Below are positions 1 through 7,977 of a stretch of DNA of 10,216 nucleotides, piece by piece. Under the pieces are notes generated by a model, which worked only from the letters and a program-made list of their open reading frames with translations, made no database searches and was not told the origin of the DNA. The stretch spans positions 1 to 10,216 of the forward strand of contig RFIL01000395.1 of the NCBI GenBank assembly GCA_003695285.1, written 5' to 3'. Each line of letters opens with the position of its first letter. Position 1 is the first letter of the stretch. The translations under genes were made by a program, and so were the position numbers. Origin of the DNA: Calditrichota bacterium (GTDB taxonomy: Bacteria; Calditrichota; Calditrichia; RBG-13-44-9; J075).

Positions 1-3000
1 CATGAATTTGCCGAATACGCCTTAAATGATGCGGAGAATGTCATCTATTCTGTATGTCTCCAATGCCATACCTCCTGTCCGATCAAAGTGAAGATTATGG
101 ATGGCGTTGCCGTCAAAATTGACGGAACCCCTTATGGAATGCAAACCATGAATCCGGCCATCCCCTATGCCACTCCGATTACCGAGGGAGCAAAAATGGA
201 TGGGGGGATTTGTCCCAAAGGACAGGCCGGATTGCAAAGTCTCTATGATCCCTATCGGATTGTGAAGGTATTAAAAAGAGCGGGAAAACGGGGTGAAAAT
301 AAGTGGAAAGTGATTTCCTTCGATGAAGCGGTGAAAGAGATCGTCGAAGGTGGGAAATTATTTGCGGATGTGCCCGGAGAAGAAAATCGGGTGGTGCCGG
401 GCTTAAAGGATCTCTACAAAATGCGCGACCCCAAACTGGCGAAACAAATGGCCAGCGATGCAAAAGCCGTTGGCAAAGGGAAGATGAGTGTCAGTGAATT
501 CAAGAGGAAATATTCCCAACAATTAAACTTGCTCATCGACCCCAACCATCCCGATTTTGGCCCCGTGAACAATCAGTTTGTCTTTATGGCCGGTCGGATT
601 GAGCACGGTCGTAAAGAATTTGCCAAACGGTGGTTAAATGGTGGCTTCGGCAGTGTGAATTGGTATGAGCATACCACGATATGCGAACAGTCCCATCACA
701 TTGCCTATGCGAAAATGACCGATCAGTATAAAGGCGGCAAGTGGGGCAAGGGCAAGCACCACATGAAGCCGGACCTTTACAATAGTGAGTTCGTCATTTT
801 CTTTGGTACCGGAGCGTTCGAAGCGAACTTTGGCCCTCCCTATCTGAGCAACCTGGTGACCAATAATCTGGCTGCCAGTCGGTTAAAAATTGCGGTAGTG
901 GATCCACGGTTATCCAAAACGGCGGCTAAAGCCTGGAAATGGCTCCCTGTGAAACCGGGTGCCGATGCCGCGGTAGCTTATGCCATGATTCGCTGGTTGA
1001 TCGACAATGAAAAATACGATAAAACCTATTTGACCAATGCCAACAAAGCGGCAGCCAAAGCCGATAATGAAACCACCTGGAGCAATGCCACCTGGCTGGT
1101 TCGAATTGAGGATGATGGTCCTGGAGCATTGCTGCGAGCTTCCGATATCGGTCGAGGCAGTAAAGACCAGTTCGTGGCCATTCAGTCGGGACGTCCGGTG
1201 GTATTCGATACCAACGATGAGAACAAACCCGCTGAAGGAGACCTGTTCTATAGCGGAACAATCAATGGTATCCGGGTGAAAACGGCTTTTCAAATCCTGT
1301 ATGATTATGCCAGCAGCAAAACCGTTGAAGAATGGGCAGAGATTGCCGGATTGGATCCTGAGGATATAATTGCCGTGGCGCGGGAATTTGCCCGTCATGG
1401 GAAGAAATCGGTTGCCGAACTCTATCGAGGTCCCGTGCAACATACCAACGGATACTACAATGCCCAGGCCATCATTACCCTGAATCTTCTGGTTGGAAAT
1501 CCGGACTGGAAAGGCGGACTTTCCAAGGGCGGTGGTCACTGGCATGAAGACGGTAGCAAAAAAGGTCAACCCTTTAATCTGAAATCCGGATTACATCCCG
1601 GAAAATTGACCGCATTTGGGCATAAGCTAACCCGGGAAAAATCTCGTTATGAGGATTCCACCCTGTATCAGGAAAACGGATATCCGGCAAAGCGTCCCTG
1701 GTTCCCCCACACCGGAAATGTGTATCAAGAGATTATTCCTTCAGCAGAAGATGGCTATCCATATCCCATAAAAGCACTCTTTCTGCATAAAGGGACTCCG
1801 GCTTATGCTTCCCCTGCAGGCGATCGTTTCATCAAAACACTGGTCGACCTGGAAAAAATTCCTCTGTTCTTCGCCTGTGACGTGGTGATCGGGGAGACTT
1901 CCATGTATGCGGATTATATCTTCCCGGATACTGCCATCTGGGAACGTTGGGGAACTCCTCATATTACTCCCGCGTGTCCGGTAGCCCAATCTAAAGTTCG
2001 CCAGCCAACCGTAGAACCGTTGGTGGAAAAGGTGACGGTCTATGGCGAAGAGATGCACGTTTCCATGGAAGCCATTATGCTGGCGATAGCTGAAAAGCTG
2101 AATTTACCGGGCTTTGGCGAAAATGGATTTGCGCCGGGCATGCATCTCAAACGGCGAGAAGATTTCTTCCTGAAGATGGTGGCCAATATTGCGGCCGGCG
2201 ATAAACCGGGTGATACAGTTCCGGATGCGGACGCCAAAGAGATGGAAATCTTCCGCAAAGCCCGTCGACACCTCAGCCCGCTGGTATTCGACGAAAATCG
2301 CTGGCGCGAAGCTGTCATTGATGCCAACGGGAATGACTGGTGGAAAAAGGTGGTTTATGTGCTGAATCGCGGTGGGCGATATGAAGATTTTGACAAATAT
2401 CGCAACAGTGGTGATAAACTACCCCACCCCTTCAAAGGAATGTTCAGCATTTATGTGGAAGATGTGGCCTTAACCCGTCATCCCTATACCGGCAAACGAT
2501 TTTCCGGAATTGCTCCGTTCGAGCCGGTGAAGGGTTTTGATGATAAACCCATTAACCAGGATGATTTTCCCTTAAAGCTCATCACTTATAAAGAAATTCT
2601 GGGTGGGCAATCCCGAACCTTACCGGGTAACTACTGGTTATCCTCAGTCTTGCCGGAGAATCACATCATTCTCAACGCGGAAACTGCGCGAGAACTGGGA
2701 TTAAAGGATGGGGATAAGGTCAAGGTTGTCTCCCCCACCAATCCGGATGGAATTTGGGATTTGAGAAACGGACATAAAATCCCGGTGGTGGGTAAGGTTC
2801 AGGTGAAAGAAGGAATGCGTCCGGGAGTGGTAGCCATTTCCTGGCATTTCGGACACTGGGCTTATGGTGCCGCCGATGTGAAAATTGATGGTACCAAAGT
2901 CTCCGGAGATAAAGTGCGAAGAAAAGGATTATGTCCCAACTCAGTGATGCATGTTGACCCGGTGATGAAGAACGTATGTCTGGAAGACTTGATCGGCGGT

Positions 3001-3045
3001 TCTTCCTCCTTCTATGATACCAGAGTGAAACTGCTGAGAGTATAA
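1..3045 (+). CDS. ttrA: Molybdopterin oxidoreductase catalytic subunit, tetrathionate reductase (TtrA)-like, 5'-truncated by window edge
   Basis: The reading frame is open from base 1, so the gene starts left of the window; 1014 codons are present. The GTG at 88 is internal, because the iron-sulfur motif begins before it. In-window Cys19, Cys22, Cys26 (CLQCHTSC) and Cys71 (GGICPKGQ) form the N-terminal [4Fe-4S] site, with a long 44-residue gap before the last Cys. Cys228 in HTTICEQSHH is the likely Mo ligand. The core has typical bis-MGD blocks (VVDPRLSKTA, YADYIFPD), and a C-terminal pterin-binding domain starts near residue 855. By family knowledge, TtrA reduces tetrathionate to thiosulfate in the periplasm, working with an Fe-S subunit (TtrB) and a quinol-oxidising membrane subunit (TtrC). 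Neither is in the window, nor is the Tat signal expected upstream. Length and the Cys ligand fit TtrA. Arsenate, selenate or polysulfide reductase relatives are alternatives: the superfamily is sure, the substrate inferred. Confidence 0.8.
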   Translation, partial: HEFAEYALNDAENVIYSVCLQCHTSCPIKVKIMDGVAVKIDGTPYGMQTMNPAIPYATPITEGAKMDGGICPKGQAGLQSLYDPYRIVKVLKRAGKRGENKWKVISFDEAVKEIVEGGKLFADVPGEENRVVPGLKDLYKMRDPKLAKQMASDAKAVGKGKMSVSEFKRKYSQQLNLLIDPNHPDFGPVNNQFVFMAGRIEHGRKEFAKRWLNGGFGSVNWYEHTTICEQSHHIAYAKMTDQYKGGKWGKGKHHMKPDLYNSEFVIFFGTGAFEANFGPPYLSNLVTNNLAASRLKIAVVDPRLSKTAAKAWKWLPVKPGADAAVAYAMIRWLIDNEKYDKTYLTNANKAAAKADNETTWSNATWLVRIEDDGPGALLRASDIGRGSKDQFVAIQSGRPVVFDTNDENKPAEGDLFYSGTINGIRVKTAFQILYDYASSKTVEEWAEIAGLDPEDIIAVAREFARHGKKSVAELYRGPVQHTNGYYNAQAIITLNLLVGNPDWKGGLSKGGGHWHEDGSKKGQPFNLKSGLHPGKLTAFGHKLTREKSRYEDSTLYQENGYPAKRPWFPHTGNVYQEIIPSAEDGYPYPIKALFLHKGTPAYASPAGDRFIKTLVDLEKIPLFFACDVVIGETSMYADYIFPDTAIWERWGTPHITPACPVAQSKVRQPTVEPLVEKVTVYGEEMHVSMEAIMLAIAEKLNLPGFGENGFAPGMHLKRREDFFLKMVANIAAGDKPGDTVPDADAKEMEIFRKARRHLSPLVFDENRWREAVIDANGNDWWKKVVYVLNRGGRYEDFDKYRNSGDKLPHPFKGMFSIYVEDVALTRHPYTGKRFSGIAPFEPVKGFDDKPINQDDFPLKLITYKEILGGQSRTLPGNYWLSSVLPENHIILNAETARELGLKDGDKVKVVSPTNPDGIWDLRNGHKIPVVGKVQVKEGMRPGVVAISWHFGHWAYGAADVKIDGTKVSGDKVRRKGLCPNSVMHVDPVMKNVCLEDLIGGSSSFYDTRVKLLRV

Positions 3046-3073
3046 TCCTTCCGGAATCGGTTGTCATTTCTAG

Positions 3074-3111
3074 TCCGGCGGCATTCTCTGTAATGTCGCC
3101 GGATTTTTTTT
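3074..3111 (+). terminator. Strong intrinsic terminator after the ttrA-like gene
   Basis: A 12-bp stem, TCCGGCGGCATT (3074-3085) pairing with AATGTCGCCGGA (3092-3103) with one G-U wobble, has a 6-nt loop (CTCTGT). It is followed directly by eight T residues (3104-3111). It lies 28 nt after the stop codon, so it marks the end of the transcript and separates this gene from the sulfotransferase. Confidence 0.92.
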
Positions 3112-3137
3112 GGCAAAATACATCCAATTACTATACT
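3110..3137 (+). promoter_or_regulatory. Candidate sigma70-type promoter for the sulfotransferase gene
   Basis: TTGGCA (3110-3115) and TATACT (3132-3137) are each one base from the sigma70 -35 and -10 consensus and are separated by 16 nt. The site is immediately after the terminator and about 75 nt before the start codon of the next gene. That gene needs its own promoter given the terminator. This is a consensus match only, in an AT-rich gap. Confidence 0.4.
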
Positions 3138-3211
3138 AAAATACTTATAACTAAAGTAACCTGGACTTTCTTCCGATTTCACTGAAAGTTAAATGCACAG
3201 TGGAGAATGAC

Positions 3212-4036
3212 ATGAAAATCCTTATTGCCGGAGCTCCAAAGACCGGAACTACAGGACTGTTTTACAAGATAAAAAACTCCATGCCCGGTGGGGATAGGGT
3301 GCGAACCCTGTTTGAACCCTCCCATTATTCTCCGGAACCGGGAGACGAACAGACAGGTGTTCTCGCCAAAGTTTTAATCGACCGACCGGATCTCAACCTG
3401 CCATCTTTCCAACATTTTGATAAGAAAATTGCCCTTATTCGCGACCCACGAGACCGGGTGATCAGTGCCTTGCTTTATGGTATGGGTTACCACAGTCCCT
3501 ATGTTCTCGAAGATGAGAAGGTTTATCAAATCGTACGAATCTTGCGTCAAAAAGAAGAAGATAGCACCAGCATCAGTGTCTTACAAATTATCCAAACGCA
3601 CTGGCAGTTTTCAAATCGGGTAGCAACCCCGGAAGCGATTGCTCAGGTACACAAAAACCGAATTGACCAACTGGATCGTTTTTATTCCGCGCATCAAGAT
3701 TTTTATCTGGTGAAATATGAGGATTTTGTTTCCGGCAATCTGGATGGATTGGAACAATATCTGGGGTTCCCACTGGAGGGAGCGGCAACCGTGGATTCAC
3801 AATTCCAGCGGGTAGTACGAACCAGAGGTGCCGGAGACTGGAAAAACTGGTTCCTGGAAGAAGATGTGCAATTCTTTTATCCGATTCTGGCACAATTTGT
3901 TGAAAAGTATGGTTATGATACCTCCTGGGAGCTTCCCCCTATTCAGAAAATTATGCCCCAACATTCATCCCAATATTACATCCGGTTAATTAACGAAATG
4001 AGAGGGTTGATTCTGAGATCACAGGTTTCTACCTGA
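3212..4036 (+). CDS. Sulfotransferase-family protein (PAPS-dependent)
   Basis: The 274-residue protein has the two signature sites of cytosolic-type sulfotransferases. The 5'-phosphosulfate loop is GAPKTGTTGLF at residues 7-17. The 3'-phosphate motif is IRDPRDRVIS at 76-85, with the expected Arg and Ser. A KYEDF segment, then GDWKNWF and a terminal region ending in KYGYD, match the family's C-terminal half. Such enzymes move sulfate from PAPS to a hydroxyl or amine on glycans, lipids or small molecules; the acceptor cannot be read from the sequence. I chose ATG 3212 because GGAG at 3202-3205 lies 6 nt before it; the in-frame GTG at 3200 has no useful SD. There is no signal peptide or membrane segment, so it is probably cytoplasmic. 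It stands alone between a terminator and a convergent operon, with no glycosyltransferase or PAPS-synthesis gene nearby. Confidence 0.85.
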   Translation: MKILIAGAPKTGTTGLFYKIKNSMPGGDRVRTLFEPSHYSPEPGDEQTGVLAKVLIDRPDLNLPSFQHFDKKIALIRDPRDRVISALLYGMGYHSPYVLEDEKVYQIVRILRQKEEDSTSISVLQIIQTHWQFSNRVATPEAIAQVHKNRIDQLDRFYSAHQDFYLVKYEDFVSGNLDGLEQYLGFPLEGAATVDSQFQRVVRTRGAGDWKNWFLEEDVQFFYPILAQFVEKYGYDTSWELPPIQKIMPQHSSQYYIRLINEMRGLILRSQVST

Positions 4037-4116
4037 TATTCCTTTCGAGATAAATCTATCGCTCTCCGGATGCCGATTCCATCAATGGACCGGGGCCGTG
4101 CCTTTAGTAATCCTAC

Positions 4117-4141
4117 AAAAAACTTCAATCCTTGGAGAAGT
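4117..4141 (-). terminator. Possible intrinsic terminator of the ABC-ridA operon
   Basis: On the minus strand, ACTTC (4141-4137) can pair with GAAGT (4126-4122) around a 10-nt loop that may itself pair weakly. The last T of the stem runs into a T6 tract (4122-4117). It lies about 30 nt after the ridA-like stop codon. The stem is short, so this is only plausible. The rest of the 4037-4172 gap holds nothing else I can identify. Confidence 0.35.
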
Positions 4142-4172
4142 GTGCAGAGGTCTGCTGTATCATTTTTTTTCG

Positions 4173-4571
4173 CTATTTTTCTGAAACCGGAACGATGGCT
4201 TCGGCTTCAATTTCTACCAGCATCCTGGGGTCAATCAATCGGCTGACCTCCACCATGCTGGTGGCGGGACGAATCTCGCCAAAAAATTCCCCATGCGCCT
4301 TACCAATGGGTTCCCAATCATCAATGTTGACAACATACATTCTGGTGCGTACCACATTTTCCAGTGATGCACCCAGATGTTCCAGGGCGGTCTGAATGTT
4401 ACGGAGGGTCTGAATCGTTTGTTGATATGGGTCGTTAATGCCGACAAGGTTTCCCTGAGGGTCGGTAGCGGTGGTGCCGGAAACGAAAATATGTTCCCCA
4501 ATGCGGATTGCGCGGGAATATCCCACGATGGGTTCCCACCGCGTACCGGACGAATACCTTTGTTTATCCAT
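4173..4571 (-). CDS. RidA (YjgF/YER057c/UK114) family protein lacking the catalytic-site arginine
   Basis: The 132-residue protein is a typical single-domain Rid protein: an IFVSGTTATDPQG segment near residues 28-40, RTRMYVVN at 75-82, and the C-terminal signature MVEVSRLIDP...VEIEAEAIV. RidA itself hydrolyses reactive enamine/imine intermediates from PLP enzymes and depends on Arg105 in E. coli (PARSCVEV). Here the aligned segment reads PATSMVEV, so that residue is Thr104. This places the protein among the Rid subfamilies without the arginine, whose roles are mostly unknown, so I do not assign deaminase activity or the symbol ridA. ATG 4571 is preceded by AAGGGAG at 6 nt spacing; the frame stays open upstream but only into the permease gene's 3' end. 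It is the last gene of the minus-strand operon, 26 nt after the permease stop. Confidence 0.9.
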   Translation of the reverse strand: MDKQRYSSGTRWEPIVGYSRAIRIGEHIFVSGTTATDPQGNLVGINDPYQQTIQTLRNIQTALEHLGASLENVVRTRMYVVNIDDWEPIGKAHGEFFGEIRPATSMVEVSRLIDPRMLVEIEAEAIVPVSEK

Positions 4572-4597
4572 TTTTTTCTCCCTTGGGTTGTGTCTGA

Positions 4598-5848
4598 TTA
4601 TTTTTGTCCAATCCATCGTAACACTTCCATGAGATGAGGCCGTTTGCCATACATCAAAATTCCGATGCGATAGATTCGGGCAGACATCCAGGTGAGAATG
4701 ACGATTAGCAATCCGTTTAAGGCAATACCGGCCACAATCTGCCACCAGGGAGTATCTCCCATAACGATTCTCATGAATAACATCATCGGGGAAAAGAAGG
4801 GGAGGAAGGAAAGCACGATGGATAGAGTGGTGTCAGGTGCCTGAACTCCCAGTGATAAGCTGGTGATGAAGGGAATAATTAGCAATATAATGACCGGGCT
4901 GGAGGCAGCCTGAGCATCTTCCTGCGATGAAGTAATGGCTCCCACCGCTGAAAAGAGCGCAGAAAACTGAAAATACGCCAGTAAAAAAAATACCACAAAA
5001 TAGAAGAGAATCAGTGGCTGGAAATGGAAGGAGGTGGCGATAACCGGAGAAGAAACTTGAAGTGCGACATATCCCACCAGGGTAAGAGTTATCCAGATCA
5101 GGTACTGAACCAGCCCGGCACTCCCAACGCCAATTAACTTTCCCATCATTAATTGAAAAGGAGAGCTGGAGGATAATAAAATTTCCAGAATGCGGGAAGT
5201 CTTCTCCTCCAGAACACCCCGCATGACCATGGTGCCGTACATAATGGTGGTGGTATATAACATCAGGGCAAAAATGATAGCAATCAGTTCATTTCCTCCG
5301 TCGGTTTCTCTTTCCTCATGGAGTCTCTGAACTTTCAGCGAAATATCTCTGGATAATTTTTCTATCTCCTCCGGGTCAATACCAGCCCGAATGAGACGTT
5401 GTTTATTGATTTCATTGGTCAATCGTTGCCGGAGGAGCTGCTCCATCGCCCGGCGGCTTGTTTTTTTTACCAATAACTTTATCGTGTTTCCACTCAAAAC
5501 ATCAGAGGGGATAAATAATATTGCATCGATTTCATCATTCAATAATGAGTTTTCATAGTCCTCACGGTTATTGTAATAACTCTCAGGAGAAATTGGGGTA
5601 ACCACAAAACGGGGTCTGCCATTACTCAGGGTGTCGTTAAACATATAGGCCAGTTTGGTAGAGAATAATTTGCTTTCATCCACAGCATGAATATACATGG
5701 GCTCTTCTGAGATGCTTTTTTCCAGCCAGATGGGAATCAAGAAAATGGAAGCGAGGAAAATAGGCCCAATGAGCGTTGATATGAGGAATGCTCTGGTAAA
5801 GGTTTTGGTGATGAATTCCCGCTTGATAAGTGTCCAGGTTTTATTCAT
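4598..5848 (-). CDS. ABC-2 type transporter permease, NatB-like
   Basis: The 416-residue membrane protein has the NatB/ABC-2 layout. One N-terminal helix (about 21-41) is followed by a large soluble, probably extracytoplasmic domain of about 145 residues. Then come six C-terminal helices (about 187-207, 240-262, 279-302, 318-336, 343-362, 370-390). The segment EEKTSRILEILLSS at 214-227 is the well-conserved cytoplasmic motif of this family, thought to contact the ATPase. NatB works with NatA as an exporter, described for Na+ in Bacillus, but relatives export many substrates, so the cargo here is unknown. ATG 5848 has AGGAG 9 nt upstream. It follows the ATPase gene by 23 nt and precedes the Rid gene by 26 nt, so all three are very likely co-transcribed. 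Confidence 0.9.
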   Translation of the reverse strand: MNKTWTLIKREFITKTFTRAFLISTLIGPIFLASIFLIPIWLEKSISEEPMYIHAVDESKLFSTKLAYMFNDTLSNGRPRFVVTPISPESYYNNREDYENSLLNDEIDAILFIPSDVLSGNTIKLLVKKTSRRAMEQLLRQRLTNEINKQRLIRAGIDPEEIEKLSRDISLKVQRLHEERETDGGNELIAIIFALMLYTTTIMYGTMVMRGVLEEKTSRILEILLSSSSPFQLMMGKLIGVGSAGLVQYLIWITLTLVGYVALQVSSPVIATSFHFQPLILFYFVVFFLLAYFQFSALFSAVGAITSSQEDAQAASSPVIILLIIPFITSLSLGVQAPDTTLSIVLSFLPFFSPMMLFMRIVMGDTPWWQIVAGIALNGLLIVILTWMSARIYRIGILMYGKRPHLMEVLRWIGQK

Positions 5849-5871
5849 GGATAAAAACTCCTGACAGTTAT

Positions 5872-6780
5872 TTATTCTTCGATAGTTTCACCAACCAGAT
5901 CGATAAATATCTGATTGAGAGAAGTCTCCGTAGCTTCAAATCGGCGCACTTCAATATTCAGCCCCCCCAGTTGTTTGAAAAACTGAGAAGGTAGGGTCTT
6001 ATCGGAAAGACGTATTTCCATATAGTTACCGTAGTCATTAATTTCCTCAACTCCCGGAAGCATTGCCACCTGGTTGCCATCTCCGGTGTATTCCAGCAGC
6101 ACCGTGTTATGGTGATATTTTCTTTTTACTTCTGAGACCTTTCCTTGCAATACCACTTCCCCACGGTTCACCAGGCAGATTCGGTCACATAATTTTTCTG
6201 CCTGCTCCATTAAGTGGGTGGAAAGCAGAATCGTTACACCTTCCCGCTTCATTTCCATCAGGATATCCTTTAAAAATTTGGTGTTAACCGGATCCAAACC
6301 AGAGAAAGGTTCATCCAGAATAAGTAATGAGGGATGATGAAGTACCGAGGCGATAAACTGAACTTTTTGCTGTAACCCCTTGGAAAGGTCCTGGATTTTG
6401 CGATCGACTCTGTCTGCGAGGTTGAATTTCTCTAACCATTGTAAGGCAGTATTGCGAGCCTCTTTGCTGCTCATTCCTTTCATTTCTCCCAGGAATTGGA
6501 GATGGTGGAGCAACTTCATCCGGGGATAAAGCCCTCTTTCCTCTGGTAAATAGCCAATTTGGCTTTTATGCTTTTCCTTGAAGGGGTCTCCCCATAAAAT
6601 AATTCTTCCGCTATCGGGAACGATAATGTTCATAATCATTCGCATCAACGAGGTTTTTCCAGCCCCATTGGGTCCGAGAAGGCCAAAAATTTCCCCCTGA
6701 CCTACTTCTAATGAAATATTCTTGACGGCGATGATTTCATCATATTTTTTCGAGACATTATCAACCACTACAGCCTGCAT
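5872..6780 (-). CDS. ABC transporter ATP-binding protein, NatA-like
   Basis: The 302-residue nucleotide-binding subunit powers the permease encoded next. Visible motifs in order: Walker A GPNGAGKTS (36-44), the LPEERGLYP segment (78-86) characteristic of this NatA-type group, signature LSKGLQQK (132-139), Walker B LLILDEP (152-158) with Glu157, and the switch histidine in STHLM (His189). About 90 further residues match the C-terminal domain often found in NatA-type ATPases (DUF4162-like). I chose ATG 6780 because AAAGGG lies 5 nt before it. An in-frame GTG at 6813 would add 11 residues but has no SD. It is the first gene of the minus-strand operon and is transcribed divergently from fdhD. Confidence 0.93.
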   Translation of the reverse strand: MQAVVVDNVSKKYDEIIAVKNISLEVGQGEIFGLLGPNGAGKTSLMRMIMNIIVPDSGRIILWGDPFKEKHKSQIGYLPEERGLYPRMKLLHHLQFLGEMKGMSSKEARNTALQWLEKFNLADRVDRKIQDLSKGLQQKVQFIASVLHHPSLLILDEPFSGLDPVNTKFLKDILMEMKREGVTILLSTHLMEQAEKLCDRICLVNRGEVVLQGKVSEVKRKYHHNTVLLEYTGDGNQVAMLPGVEEINDYGNYMEIRLSDKTLPSQFFKQLGGLNIEVRRFEATETSLNQIFIDLVGETIEE

Positions 6781-6853
6781 ATTGGCCCTTTCATATTGCG
6801 ATTGTTGAACCACAAAAGAAAAATATACTCATTTGTTTTTGATAAAGCCAAGA

Positions 6854-6895
6854 TTGCGAATAATAAATTTTACGAATTGGCCTTTGCGAATTATA
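6854..6895. repeat. Three direct copies of TTRCGAAT in the divergent control region
   Basis: TTGCGAAT occurs at 6854-6861 and 6884-6891, with the one-base variant TTACGAAT at 6870-6877. Starts are 16 and 14 bp apart. The outer copies extend to a 12-base match, TTGCGAATAATA versus TTGCGAATTATA, exactly 30 bp apart. Regular spacing near one and a half helical turns, between divergent genes, suggests a regulator-binding array. The regulator is unknown, and AT-rich DNA can give such matches by chance. Confidence 0.45.
6890..6895 (-). promoter_or_regulatory. Candidate -10 box for the ABC-rid operon
   Basis: On the minus strand 6895-6890 reads TATAAT, a perfect sigma70 -10 hexamer, about 110 nt before the ATPase start codon. 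No good -35 is found at 16-18 nt, so the promoter would be weak or activator-dependent. The hexamer overlaps the right-hand copy of the TTRCGAAT repeat. Confidence 0.3.
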
Positions 6896-7041
6896 CGATG
6901 AGCATGACTGGTATGCAGGATTAATCCCTCCCTGAAAAAGGTTGTTATTGAGGGGGAGAGCTTTTATTTTCCAAAGGAGAATCAAAATTTTATTTGCTTT
7001 TTGGGCTTACGCAAATTGACACAAATAAATTGAAGGAAGTC

Positions 7042-7887
7042 ATGGGTATAAAACATATAGGGATGACCCCGGTGGAGATCCAAACCCTGGGAGAGGGGGA
7101 AAGGAATACACGTCAGGATTGGGTGGCAACAGAGGAACCGCTTGAAATTCGAGTCATGGATGCCCCGGGGGCGGAACGGGGTTATCATTCCCTGGCGGTG
7201 ACCATGAGGACCCCCGGTGATGATTTGGCATTAACAGCGGGATTTCTTTTCAGCGAGGGTATAGTCACCTCCAGCGAAGATATTATTCAACTGGAACATT
7301 GTGTATCGACCCCGGAGGAAAGTAGAGGTAATATCGTAAATGTGCGACTGGCTAACATCAAAAAGCTCCATATTGAATCCCTCAGTCGCCATGTTTATAC
7401 CAGCTCCAGTTGTGGGGTTTGTGGCAAAGCGGTTATAGAAACCATTTTTCATAAATGTTCTGAATTACCCATAGATGATTTTCGCATTTCCCGAAACATT
7501 ATTCCATCCTTGTTTTCGCACCTGGCAGAGGCGCAGGAAATTTTTTCCACTACCGGAGGTCTCCATGCCACAGCACTCTATTCCGAAACCGGGGAGTTGA
7601 TACTACTTCGGGAAGATGTTGGTCGGCATAATGCCATGGATAAGGTCATTGGTTATCTTCTGATGCGAAAGGAACTGCCGGCTTCACGAACCATTGTCCT
7701 GGTGAGTGGTCGGGCAAGTTTTGAGCTGGTTCAAAAGGCAATCCTGGCCGGAATCCCGATAATGGTTTCAATTGGAGCTCCCAGCAGTCTGGCGGTCAAA
7801 ACCGCCAGAAGATTTAATATGACGCTGGTAGGATTTGTCAAAGGAGGACGGTTTAATATTTATGCCTCCCCGGAGCGTATCCTGTAA
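7042..7887 (+). CDS. fdhD: Sulfur carrier protein FdhD, molybdenum cofactor sulfuration
   Basis: FdhD takes sulfur from a cysteine desulfurase and passes it to the Mo-bis-MGD cofactor, a step required for active formate dehydrogenases. From ATG 7042 the protein has 281 residues, close to E. coli FdhD. It shows the N-terminal block DWVATEEPLEI (26-36), GFLFSEGIV (67-75), the sulfur-carrying CGVC (Cys124, Cys127), and the conserved REDVGRHNAMDK and VSGRASFELVQK segments. The start is uncertain. ATG 7042 has GAAGGA close upstream (4 nt spacing). A TTG at 6994 would add 16 residues and sits 13 nt after a good SD (AAAGGAGA, 6973-6980). It heads a + strand group with moaD and moaE; no terminator is visible in the 128-nt gap. 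No formate dehydrogenase lies in the window, so its client may be the TtrA-like enzyme. Confidence 0.95.
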   Translation: MGIKHIGMTPVEIQTLGEGERNTRQDWVATEEPLEIRVMDAPGAERGYHSLAVTMRTPGDDLALTAGFLFSEGIVTSSEDIIQLEHCVSTPEESRGNIVNVRLANIKKLHIESLSRHVYTSSSCGVCGKAVIETIFHKCSELPIDDFRISRNIIPSLFSHLAEAQEIFSTTGGLHATALYSETGELILLREDVGRHNAMDKVIGYLLMRKELPASRTIVLVSGRASFELVQKAILAGIPIMVSIGAPSSLAVKTARRFNMTLVGFVKGGRFNIYASPERIL

Positions 7888-7977
7888 TTCAAAATAACAA
7901 CGTTCCTGTAGCCAATTTTCTAAAAAATTATTTGTATGGAAGAGAAAATAAAACATATTTGACAGGAAGTTCTGTTT

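Noticed and set aside
88..90. GTG at 88 as start of the molybdopterin oxidoreductase
   Set aside because: The frame is open to base 1, and the three N-terminal cluster cysteines (CLQCHTSC, in-window residues 19-26) lie before it, so the start must be upstream of the window.
910..1569. Long open frame (219 codons) on the minus strand opposite the ttrA-like gene
   Set aside because: It lies wholly antisense to a well-supported gene, its product has no recognisable domain, and it follows from the base composition of the sense codons.
4144..4170. Possible + strand terminator (GCAG-AGGT-CTGC then T8) after the sulfotransferase gene
   Set aside because: The stem is only 4 bp and the T tract begins 7 nt after it, so it does not resemble a working intrinsic terminator.
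4572..4745. N-terminal extension of the Rid protein to about 190 residues
   Set aside because: The extra segment overlaps the 3' end of the permease gene in another frame, has no similarity to Rid proteins, and the ATG at 4571 has a good SD.
7016..7021. Perfect TTGACA -35 hexamer near the fdhD start
   Set aside because: No -10-like hexamer lies at 15-19 nt; the nearest TATAAA is 25 nt away and inside the gene.
7959..7964. Perfect TTGACA -35 hexamer upstream of moaD
   Set aside because: No acceptable -10 follows at normal spacing, and the hexamer runs into the SD of the mini-ORF.
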